5,725 bases of DNA from an uncultured Streptococcus sp. (GTDB taxonomy: Bacteria > Bacillota > Bacilli > Lactobacillales > Streptococcaceae). A model generated the notes under the pieces. It was given only the letters and a program-made list of their open reading frames with translations. It searched no databases and was not told the origin of the DNA. Below are positions 1 to 5,533 of the stretch, in pieces. The stretch spans positions 1 through 5,725 of the forward strand of contig CABSQC010000077.1 in the NCBI GenBank assembly GCA_902479835.1, written 5' to 3'. The number at the start of each line of letters is the position of its first letter. The stretch's first letter is position 1. The translations under genes and the position numbers were made by a program.

Positions 1-1941
1 ACCAAATGCATTGTCTGGTTTGAGGGATTCCGTTGGATCCATTCCCTTATTTCCATAGACTGCTAAAATAGCTTTGGCTGTTGGATAGTTGGCTACATCA
101 TAAGGTTTAGAGATAGAAAGGACAGCTGCCTTCTTATGGTTGGTATTGGCATAATTGACGATTTCAGTTGGGATCTTGGTTCGCCAGAAATCTTTATCCA
201 GTTGCCCTTCATAACCGATCTCTGAAATCACTACGATGTGAGTAGCTTTTTCGAGGTCTTCTTTTAGACTATCAGGTGTCGATTCTATGGAGAAGGTCTT
301 GGCCACAAAGAAGGTATCTTTTGGAAGCACCCCATCCGCGATTAAGCGACGCATGCCCAAATTTAGTCCAGGGACTTCATTTTCAAAAGCTCCTAGGAGG
401 AGGACATGATCTCCTTTTTGAACCTTAAATGGCAAGGTTTGGTCTTCATTTTTTACAACCGTCACCGCTGCTGCCGCAATCTTGCGTTCCAAATCACGAT
501 TAAGGGTGGAGCCGACTGCTTCTTCTGCTTTTTCAGGCGTCCGAGCACTTGGATCAAAATTCAGGACCCCACGTTTTTCTTTGAGGGTGAGGAGCCGACG
601 AACCGACTCATTTAAACGTTCCTCTGAGATGTCACCCGTTTGTACCGCACGCACCACTTCATCGACAATGGTATCAATCTTGCTTAAATCGGTTTTACTG
701 CGAAGGGTCGTTGGCATCAAGACCAGATCAACTCCTGCTTTGATAGCCATCTTCACAGCTTCGACTTCACCGAAGTTCTTGGCAATGGCATCCATTCCCA
801 TGGCGTCCGAAACAATCACGCCCTTATAGCCGTATTTCTTCCGTACCAAGCCCGTTAAAATATCATCAGAGAGTGTCGCTGGAACATAAATTTTCTCACC
901 GGTTTCTTTTGACACAACCTGATCTTTTTCAATTTGTGGGTATTGGATATGGGCCGTCATCAAGAGGTCTACGCCAGCATCCATGGCTTTTTTGAATGGA
1001 AGGAGTTCCAATTTTTCAAGCTCGGCAAGAGATTTATCCACCAATGGGAGACCTGTATGGGAATCGACCGCTGTATCTCCATGACCTGGGAAATGCTTAG
1101 CAGCTACAGCGACATTGTAGTCTTGAATCCCTTTCATCATTGGAATACCTAAGTAAGCAACACGGTTTGGATCAGAAGAGAAGGAACGAAGCCCAATAAC
1201 AGGGTTTTGAGGATTGTTATTTGTATCCAATACAGGTGCGAAGTCCACATTCAAACCTAGTGCAGAAAGTTCACGTCCGATGATTTGACCTGCCTCTTTA
1301 GCTAGTTTAGGATCATTGGTTGCTCCAATGGCCATATTTCCGGGGAGTGCTGTACCGCTACCCAATCGATAGACGATACCCCCTTCTTGGTCAATCGCTA
1401 ACAAGAGCGGAATCTTCCCGTTATTGGCCTTGTTTTCAATCGCTGCCTTTTGCATATCTTGGGTCAGAGCTAGGGTCTGCTTGGTTTCTTTGACGTTTTC
1501 AGCGAAAAGAATGACACCTCCAAAGTCATACTTATCAATAGCTTCTGCCACTTCAGCATTGACCTTGGTGAGATCTTGTGGTGACTCCTGACCTGCCTCC
1601 TGCCACTTACGAAAGTCCGGCATGATCATTTGCGTAACCTTTTGCTTGAGAGGCATGTCTTCAAGCAGTTTTTCCACTTGAGGAGATGCCGTCTCCGTTG
1701 TTGTTTCCATTGGGGAAGCTGCTGGGACTGCTTGACGATCAGTCACAGTTGACGTATCTGCTATCCCTCCCTGATTTTCTGTGGTGGTTTCTGGCGTTGG
1801 AGAAGCCACCACCTCTTCTACTGTTGCTGCCGGTTCATTGGCTTGATCCGACGCTTGAGCTGTGTCTGCTTTTGCTGTTTGGACGGACAATAGAGCAAAA
1901 GCCGCTAATAGGGCCGCAGATGGATACATGATTTTTTTCAT
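1..1941 (-). CDS. Secreted GH3 beta-N-acetylhexosaminidase (NagZ-like), 3' end cut by window
   Basis: The open frame runs from ATG at 1941 to the window edge: 647 codons with no stop, so the C-terminus is missing. An AAAGGAGG site at 1949-1956, 7 nt upstream, fixes the start. Residues 1-25 form a signal peptide (KK, hydrophobic core, AKA before D26) without a lipobox Cys. Residues 26 to about 88 are a Thr/Ala/Pro/Glu-rich spacer typical of streptococcal surface proteins. The GH3 catalytic domain follows, from about 90 to 420: DQEGG-VYR (D184-R192), KHFPGHGDTAVDSH (282-295) and SDAMGMDA (378-385). By family knowledge D379 is the nucleophile, and D293/H295 are the Asp-His acid/base dyad specific to NagZ-type enzymes. 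A second domain starts near 450, as in two-domain B. subtilis NagZ (about 640 residues). Expected activity is exo-release of terminal beta-GlcNAc from peptidoglycan fragments or host glycans; the actual substrate is inferred. A cell-wall anchor, if present, lies outside the window. Family call is firm. Confidence 0.9.
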   Translation of the reverse strand, partial: MKKIMYPSAALLAAFALLSVQTAKADTAQASDQANEPAATVEEVVASPTPETTTENQGGIADTSTVTDRQAVPAASPMETTTETASPQVEKLLEDMPLKQKVTQMIMPDFRKWQEAGQESPQDLTKVNAEVAEAIDKYDFGGVILFAENVKETKQTLALTQDMQKAAIENKANNGKIPLLLAIDQEGGIVYRLGSGTALPGNMAIGATNDPKLAKEAGQIIGRELSALGLNVDFAPVLDTNNNPQNPVIGLRSFSSDPNRVAYLGIPMMKGIQDYNVAVAAKHFPGHGDTAVDSHTGLPLVDKSLAELEKLELLPFKKAMDAGVDLLMTAHIQYPQIEKDQVVSKETGEKIYVPATLSDDILTGLVRKKYGYKGVIVSDAMGMDAIAKNFGEVEAVKMAIKAGVDLVLMPTTLRSKTDLSKIDTIVDEVVRAVQTGDISEERLNESVRRLLTLKEKRGVLNFDPSARTPEKAEEAVGSTLNRDLERKIAAAAVTVVKNEDQTLPFKVQKGDHVLLLGAFENEVPGLNLGMRRLIADGVLPKDTFFVAKTFSIESTPDSLKEDLEKATHIVVISEIGYEGQLDKDFWRTKIPTEIVNYANTNHKKAAVLSISKPYDVANYPTAKAILAVYGNKGMDPTESLKPDNAFG

Positions 1942-1948
1942 AAAGCGA

Positions 1949-1956
1949 CCTCCTTT
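1949..1956 (-). promoter_or_regulatory. Ribosome binding site of the GH3 gene
   Basis: Reads AAAGGAGG on the minus strand, a near-perfect Shine-Dalgarno match, 7 nt before the ATG at 1941. It settles that start; the in-frame ATG at codon 5 has no comparable site. Confidence 0.9.
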
Positions 1957-1968
1957 CTTTCGATAGAT

Positions 1969-1997
1969 ATTGTACCATTGTTTTATAGTTTTGTAAA
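1969..1997 (-). promoter_or_regulatory. Sigma-A promoter of the GH3 gene, extended -10
   Basis: On the minus strand a -35 box TTTACA (1997-1992) and a -10 box TACAAT (1974-1969) are separated by exactly 17 nt. Each differs from consensus at one base. A TG one base upstream of the -10 makes it an extended -10. Transcription would start near 1962, leaving a leader of about 20 nt that contains the ribosome binding site. The A/T-rich stretch upstream, shared with the gtfA terminator tail, could act as an UP element (inference). No other promoter of this quality was seen in the window. Confidence 0.85.
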
Positions 1998-2006
1998 CGG
2001 TTACAA
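1991..2006. promoter_or_regulatory. cre operator (CcpA site) over the GH3 -35 box
   Basis: TTGTAAACGGTTACAA fits the catabolite-responsive element consensus WTGNAANCGNWNNCWW at every defined position, and its complement fits as well. It fully covers the -35 box (1992-1997) of the GH3 promoter. CcpA with HPr-Ser-P bound here would block RNA polymerase, so carbon catabolite repression is expected. It also lies 18 nt beyond the stem of the gtfA terminator, so it is not placed to control gtfA initiation. Confidence 0.85.
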
Positions 2007-2010
2007 TATC

Positions 2011-2050
2011 TAAAATAAAAAAATAGGATAAGCATTTTTTTACTTATCCT
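2011..2050 (-). terminator. Rho-independent terminator after gtfA
   Basis: On the minus strand AGGATAAG (2050-2043) pairs perfectly with CTTATCCT (2032-2025) around a 10-nt A-rich loop. The 8-bp stem is followed at once by an interrupted T run (2024-2011, mostly T on this strand). It begins about 20 nt after the gtfA TAA. This ends the msm-gtfA transcript and insulates the GH3 gene, whose promoter starts just beyond. The stem has moderate GC, so some readthrough is possible. Confidence 0.85.
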
Positions 2051-2069
2051 TTAGTTCGTTCATATTTTT

Positions 2070-3512
2070 TTAAAACACCATTTCTTGACCATTTTCTGTC
2101 ACTTGGTAAGTGCCCTCAGCAAGATCAATTCGGGCTACTGCTGTGACAGTTTGGTCTTTATTTTGGCGCGTGATGACAATGGTATGATCATCTGGTGTTT
2201 CCACCTCAATGCTTCCTTCTAGATCAAAAGCTTTCGAGTTATTCCGGAAGCTAAAGAGTTTGAGAAGGGATTGCACGACTGGACGCTCTACTTCTTTAGC
2301 GATTTCTTCATTGCTGTAGTAATGACGGTTGATATTGCGGCCTTCTTTGGTGTTTTCTAAGAGTTCCAAATCATTCTTCCCAGCTAGGAATCCAACGTAA
2401 TAAACCTGTGGAATACCTGGTGCAAAGGCTTGAATCAAACGGGCTAGGAAGTACTTACGATCGTCATCTCCAAGCGCTGAATAATAGGTCGAATTGATTT
2501 GGTAGATGTCCAAGTTGTTGTATTCTGCTGTGGAATATTTGCGTTTAACATTTGCCCCAACCTTATAAAGCTCATTTGAAGCATAGTCAATCTCTTCATC
2601 TGTCAAGATATCCTTGACATCGACCACCCCAATCCCGTCATGGGTGTCGAGTGTCGTGAATTGCTTCATCGGACTCATCTTCAACCACTTGGCAAGGCGA
2701 TCCACTTTTGAACTATAGAGGCTATAGAGGGTGACCATTGGAAGCGCAAAGTCATAGACATAATAGTCGTGGTCGGCAATCTTAAATTGGATAGAATAGT
2801 GCTCATGAATCTCTGGAAGAAGCTCAGCACCGTAGCCTGCCGCCATATCGCGCACCTTATCCAACAAATCCCAAATGTCTGGTTCCACAAAGAAATCATT
2901 GGTATCCAATTTCTTGACCGCATAGGCAAAGGCGTCCAAACGAATGAGGTCACAGCCATTACTTGCCAGGTGTTCGATGGTCTTGCGAATAAAGTCCATG
3001 GTCACGTCCTTGGTCACGTCTAGGTCAATCTGCTCTTCCCCGAAGGTATTCCAGAGATGCTCAGTTGTCCCATCCGCAAAGGTAATTTCTTGCTTGGGAG
3101 CTCGATCTTTGCGCTTATAAATCAAGTCTACGTCTGCTTGAGTAGGACGATTCTCCGGCCAGAACTTGTCCCAGTTGAGAAAGAGATCCTTGTAAGCACT
3201 TTGGTCATGCTTCGCTTGATAATCTTTGTAGTATTTAGACTGACGAGAAATGTGATTGATCATAAAGTCAAACATGAGATAATACTTGTCCCCCAGGCGT
3301 TTGACATCTTCCCAATCTCCAAAGGCTGGATCCACTTGGTCATAGTCCACAGGCGCAAAACCACGGTCACCGGTTGATGGGAAAAATGGCAAGAGGTGAA
3401 CCCCACCTACTGCATCTCCAAAATATTTCTCCAGATTTTCATAGAGATCCTTAAGGTTATTTCCCAAGCTATCTGAGTAAGTAATCAACATGGTCTTATT
3501 TTGAATTGGCAT
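2070..3512 (-). CDS. gtfA: Sucrose phosphorylase GtfA (GH13)
   Basis: A complete 480-residue protein, the usual length for streptococcal GtfA (about 480). It has no signal peptide or membrane segment, so it acts in the cytosol. It catalyses sucrose + phosphate to alpha-D-glucose-1-phosphate + fructose, saving ATP on sucrose left after alpha-galactosidase acts on imported raffinose. The (beta/alpha)8 GH13 signatures are intact: FDFMINHIS (81-89, region I), [12 protein letters not shown] (190-201) with nucleophile D193, LLPEIHEHY (231-239) with acid/base E234, and LDTHDGIG (288-295) with stabiliser D292. These match the spacing of the characterised Bifidobacterium enzyme. The start at 3512 has an AAAAGG site (3526-3521) 8 nt upstream. 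The gene follows msmG after an unusually long 292-nt structured gap and is closed by a terminator. Other GH13 phosphorylases act on sucrose-6-phosphate or glucosylglycerate, but the msm context and my recollection of near-identical pneumococcal GtfA favour sucrose. Confidence 0.95.
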   Translation of the reverse strand: MPIQNKTMLITYSDSLGNNLKDLYENLEKYFGDAVGGVHLLPFFPSTGDRGFAPVDYDQVDPAFGDWEDVKRLGDKYYLMFDFMINHISRQSKYYKDYQAKHDQSAYKDLFLNWDKFWPENRPTQADVDLIYKRKDRAPKQEITFADGTTEHLWNTFGEEQIDLDVTKDVTMDFIRKTIEHLASNGCDLIRLDAFAYAVKKLDTNDFFVEPDIWDLLDKVRDMAAGYGAELLPEIHEHYSIQFKIADHDYYVYDFALPMVTLYSLYSSKVDRLAKWLKMSPMKQFTTLDTHDGIGVVDVKDILTDEEIDYASNELYKVGANVKRKYSTAEYNNLDIYQINSTYYSALGDDDRKYFLARLIQAFAPGIPQVYYVGFLAGKNDLELLENTKEGRNINRHYYSNEEIAKEVERPVVQSLLKLFSFRNNSKAFDLEGSIEVETPDDHTIVITRQNKDQTVTAVARIDLAEGTYQVTENGQEMVF

Positions 3513-3535
3513 AATGGTTTCCTTTTCTTTATTTG

Positions 3536-3563
3536 AAAGCCAAGTCTGAAGAGACCTGGCTTT
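3536..3563 (-). other. Stem-loop just upstream of the gtfA ribosome binding site
   Basis: On the minus strand AAAGCCAGGTCT (3563-3552) pairs with AGACTTGGCTTT (3547-3536) over all 12 positions around a CTTC loop. One pair is G-U, which would be an A-C mismatch in plus-strand RNA, so the structure favours the operon sense. Only three T follow before CAAATAAAG, so it is at best a weak terminator. It ends 9 nt before the gtfA SD and could act as an RNA-stability or processing element, or as a partial attenuator separating gtfA from the transporter genes. Confidence 0.65.
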
Positions 3564-3596
3564 TATGAGTTTATGTATTTTAAGAATTGCTTTCTA

Positions 3597-3629
3597 GGAT
3601 ACGATTTAAATCAGCAAGCTGAATCGTCC
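3597..3629. repeat. Inverted repeat / nested hairpin
   Basis: ACGATT (3601-3606) pairs with AATCGT (3622-3627), with outer GG/CC pairs across a bulge. An inner CAGC-AA-GCTG hairpin sits at 3612-3621, and the overlapping 10-mer GATTTAAATC (3603-3612) is itself palindromic. Could form in RNA of either strand. No function is assigned. Confidence 0.5.
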
Positions 3630-3676
3630 CTTTGTATACGGAATTGAACACTCCCTAAGCTCTGTGTGAAAAAGAT

Positions 3677-3707
3677 GAATCCTCCAAGAAGCCAAGGCTT
3701 CTTATTC
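3677..3707. repeat. Inverted repeat with a 5-nt bulge
   Basis: AAGAAGCC (3686-3693) and GGCTTCTT (3696-3703) form an 8-bp stem around two bases. Outside it GAAT (3677-3680) pairs with ATTC (3704-3707), leaving CCTCC (3681-3685) bulged. In operon-sense RNA the bulge reads GGAGG, an SD-like sequence with no start codon at a suitable distance. Confidence 0.55.
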
Positions 3708-3722
3708 AGATTCCCTATTTTT

Positions 3723-3759
3723 CCACAGCCGTTACTACTTCAGTAGTCTACGGATGTGG
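3723..3759. repeat. Long nested hairpin in the msmG-gtfA gap
   Basis: Three stacked helices share one axis: CCACA (3723-3727) with TGTGG (3755-3759), CCGT (3729-3732) with ACGG (3750-3753), and ACTAC (3734-3738) with GTAGT (3743-3747). They are separated by one mismatch and a small internal loop, with a TTCA tip. That is 14 pairs in 37 nt, the strongest structure in the window that no gene explains. It starts about 45 nt after the msmG stop in the operon sense but lacks a T run, so it is not a standard terminator. Confidence 0.65.
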
Positions 3760-3804
3760 ATGCCCTAGGGTGCACTGTGAGCTTTTAACGGGCTTTGTAT
3801 CTTA

Positions 3805-4638
3805 TTATTTCACTGCGCCGTTGCTCATTCCTGCGATGATATGGCGTTGGAAGAAGAGATAGACAATGGTGATACTGATAATGCCGACCACGTAAGAGGC
3901 AAAGCTTGGTCCGTAGTCGTTGAAATATTGGCCTGCGTAGTTGTATTGGAACAAAGGCAGAGTCCACATTTTGGAATCCCGGTTCAAGACAAGGAGTGGC
4001 AACATGAAGTCATTCCAGAACCAAAGGGCATTGATGATCATGGTTGTCGCATGCATCGGTTTCATCATTGGGAAGATAATGCGGAAATAGGTTGTAAATT
4101 TATTAGCCCCATCGATCTCAGCTGCTTCATCCAGACTTTCTGGAATCGAGATTTTGATATAGCCGACATAGAGGAAGAGGGTCTGTGGAATTGCATAAGT
4201 CAAGTAGAGCAAGATCAAACCAAATGTGTTAGCCAAACCGAGTTTACTCATCATAACCGTAATCGGAATCATGATGACTTGGAAAGGTACGAAAATCCCA
4301 AGGATCAAGAGGGTGTACATGATGGTAAAGGCTTTTCTCTTACTCATATTGCGAGCGATGGAGTAGGCTGCCATGGGGATAAAGATCATTACTGCAAGTA
4401 AAGACAAGACAGTGATGACGACAGAGTTCCAATAATAGCCTCCGATGCCATCCGCTAAGAGGCGACTAAAGTTATCCCATGTGAAGTTGGTTGGAAATCC
4501 AAAGAAATTGTCTACGATATCCTTGGTGGGTTTGAAGGAACTAAAGAGGGTGGCAAGGAGTGGCACCAAAATCAGAACCGATCCTAGAACCAATAGAATG
4601 TATTTGCCAATCAAGGCTTTTCTTTCATCTTGTTTCAT
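3805..4638 (-). CDS. msmG: Sugar ABC transporter permease MsmG (RafG type)
   Basis: A 277-residue inner-membrane permease of the carbohydrate MalG/CUT1 family. Together with MsmF it forms the channel through which raffinose, melibiose, stachyose or similar sugars delivered by MsmE pass. About six hydrophobic segments are visible: near residues 13-35, 71-95, 106-130, 137-161, 197-219 and 247-265. The ATPase-docking EAA loop is present as EAAEIDGANKFTTYFRIIFP (171-190) with the conserved E171, A172, A173 and G177. The start at 4638 is chosen because AGGAG (4650-4646) lies 7 nt upstream. A longer frame from a TTG at 4662 would overlap the msmF end and has no ribosome binding site. The msmF stop is 13 nt upstream. 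The ATPase is not encoded here; in streptococci a shared MsmK, often at another locus, fills that role. Confidence 0.93.
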   Translation of the reverse strand: MKQDERKALIGKYILLVLGSVLILVPLLATLFSSFKPTKDIVDNFFGFPTNFTWDNFSRLLADGIGGYYWNSVVITVLSLLAVMIFIPMAAYSIARNMSKRKAFTIMYTLLILGIFVPFQVIMIPITVMMSKLGLANTFGLILLYLTYAIPQTLFLYVGYIKISIPESLDEAAEIDGANKFTTYFRIIFPMMKPMHATTMIINALWFWNDFMLPLLVLNRDSKMWTLPLFQYNYAGQYFNDYGPSFASYVVGIISITIVYLFFQRHIIAGMSNGAVK

Positions 4639-4645
4639 CGTGCTT

Positions 4646-4650
4646 CTCCT
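4646..4650 (-). promoter_or_regulatory. Ribosome binding site of msmG
   Basis: AGGAG on the minus strand, 7 nt before the ATG at 4638 and immediately after the msmF TAA (4654-4652). It decides the msmG start against the upstream TTG at 4662 and implies translational coupling with msmF. Confidence 0.85.
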
Positions 4651-4651
4651 C

Positions 4652-5518
4652 TTAAATTTCAAATTTCTTAGATACTCTCAATTGGATGATTGAAATCACT
4701 ACAATCAAGAAGAACAAGATTACGGCAATGGCATTGGCATAACCGAATTGGTTGTTTTTAAAGGCATAATTATAAACCAAGAGCCCAAGTGAGGTTGTGG
4801 CATTGTTTGGACCACCACCAGTCATGGCAAAGACTTGGTCAAAGGCTGTAAGCCCACCTTTTAGGGCTAGGATAAAGACCATAGAGACACTTGGTAGCAA
4901 GTAAGGCAATTCAACATTCCAGAAGACTTGCTTGCTCGTCGCTCCATCGATTCTTGCTGCTTCTGTAATCTCGGTTGGAATAGATTGCAGACCAGCTAGG
5001 AAGATAATGATGGGCATAGCTACTCCTTGCCAAAGAAGGACAAAGACAGCCGCGAATATTGCTCCCCACTTAGTCCCTAAAAGACTGGTTTGGAGAAACT
5101 CGATATGAAGTGCATTCCCAATCGCTGGTAGACCGTAGTTGAAGACTTGTTTGAAAATCAGAGCCACTGTCAAGCCGGACAAAACTGCTGGGAAGAAAAA
5201 CCAAGCACGGAAGAAGGTTTGACCTTTGATTTTAGAGTTCAAGACACGCGCAATGAAGATCCCAAGGGCAATCTCACCAACCACCATGGCAATGGTGATG
5301 ATCGCGGTAAAGCCAATCGCATTCATGAATTTTGGATCCATGAAGAGGAGTTTAAAGTTGTTCAAGCCGACAAACTTGTAGTTATACGTCAAACCTGTCC
5401 AGTTGGTAAAACTGTAAAAGGCTCCTTGGAACATCGGCACATAGAAGAAAATTGCTTGTAACAAGAGGGGAATGACCACAAAAGCCCATGCCCAATATTT
5501 TTGTAATACTTTTTTCAT
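4652..5518 (-). CDS. msmF: Sugar ABC transporter permease MsmF (RafF type)
   Basis: A 288-residue inner-membrane permease of the MalF/CUT1 family, partner of MsmG. Hydrophobic segments lie near residues 11-31, 68-92, 106-124, 152-178, 207-222 and 260-280. The EAA loop reads EAARIDGATSKQVFWNVELP (186-205) with E186, A187, A188 and G192, the contact to the cytoplasmic ATPase. The GGLTAFDQVFAMTGGGP segment (221-237) is a family hallmark of sugar MalF-like permeases. The start at 5518 is preferred because AGGAG (5533-5529) lies 10 nt upstream and the protein then begins with a normal MKKVLQKYW end. An in-frame ATG at 5542 would add MWIRSRET, lies inside the msmE end, and has no clear ribosome binding site. 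The gap to msmE is 13 nt. Confidence 0.93.
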   Translation of the reverse strand: MKKVLQKYWAWAFVVIPLLLQAIFFYVPMFQGAFYSFTNWTGLTYNYKFVGLNNFKLLFMDPKFMNAIGFTAIITIAMVVGEIALGIFIARVLNSKIKGQTFFRAWFFFPAVLSGLTVALIFKQVFNYGLPAIGNALHIEFLQTSLLGTKWGAIFAAVFVLLWQGVAMPIIIFLAGLQSIPTEITEAARIDGATSKQVFWNVELPYLLPSVSMVFILALKGGLTAFDQVFAMTGGGPNNATTSLGLLVYNYAFKNNQFGYANAIAVILFFLIVVISIIQLRVSKKFEI

Positions 5519-5528
5519 AGTCTCTCTA

Positions 5529-5533
5529 CTCCT
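5529..5533 (-). promoter_or_regulatory. Ribosome binding site of msmF, overlapping the msmE stop
   Basis: AGGAG on the minus strand shares its first two bases with the msmE stop TAG (5534-5532), and sits 10 nt before the ATG at 5518. It supports the shorter msmF start and suggests that ribosomes ending msmE re-initiate on msmF. Confidence 0.75.

Larger units (their letters stand above)
3513..3804. other. Structured 292-nt spacer between msmG and gtfA, no supported gene
   Basis: The other gaps visible in this operon are 13 nt; this one is 292 nt. Only the last 14 nt or so (gtfA ribosome binding site and its spacing) have an obvious role. The rest holds at least four stem-loops, at 3536-3563, 3597-3629, 3677-3707 and 3723-3759, the last two nested or bulged. 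Plus-strand reading shows a 23-codon ATG frame near 3676 (MNPPRSQG...) and a longer start-less open frame across 3661-3800; neither has a ribosome binding site. I found no convincing sigma-A promoter toward gtfA. The density of hairpins suggests an intergenic repeat element or the decayed end of an insertion sequence, or else a processed mRNA segment. I cannot assign a family from the sequence alone. Confidence 0.6.

Noticed and set aside
406..1152. Plus-strand frames at 406-615, 482-829 and 934-1152
   Set aside because: All are antisense to the GH3 gene, whose catalytic motifs are intact in the minus-strand frame. None has a ribosome binding site or a plausible protein.
1686..2035. Leu/Pro-rich plus-strand frame 1686-1931 and minus-strand frame 1835-2035
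   Set aside because: The first is the complement of the GH3 signal peptide and low-complexity spacer. The second crosses the GH3 promoter in another frame and has no ribosome binding site.
2769..3377. Two plus-strand frames (2769-3023 and 3057-3377) opposite gtfA
   Set aside because: They lie wholly inside the intact gtfA gene, with no domain and no translation signals; they are shadows of a conserved gene.
3570..3660. Candidate internal promoter for gtfA (TATACA near 3633-3638 or TAAAAT near 3577-3582 on the minus strand)
   Set aside because: Neither has a recognisable -35 at 16-18 nt spacing, and AT-rich hexamers are expected by chance here.
3760..3785. Possible T-box motif on the plus strand (CTAGGGTGCACTGTGAG)
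   Set aside because: It resembles AGGGTGGNACCGCG only with a deletion and two changes, no specifier stem is visible, and no plus-strand gene follows it.
3661..3800. Start-less plus-strand open frame and the 23-codon ATG frame near 3676
   Set aside because: There is no Shine-Dalgarno sequence or promoter, and the frame overlaps two strong inverted repeats whose structure better explains the sequence. It could still be a decayed gene fragment, but I cannot support it.
3841..4401. 186-codon plus-strand open frame opposite msmG
   Set aside because: It is antisense to a clear permease gene, its protein is rich in His/Asp/Glu without any recognisable domain, and it has no ribosome binding site. 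It mirrors msmG codon usage.
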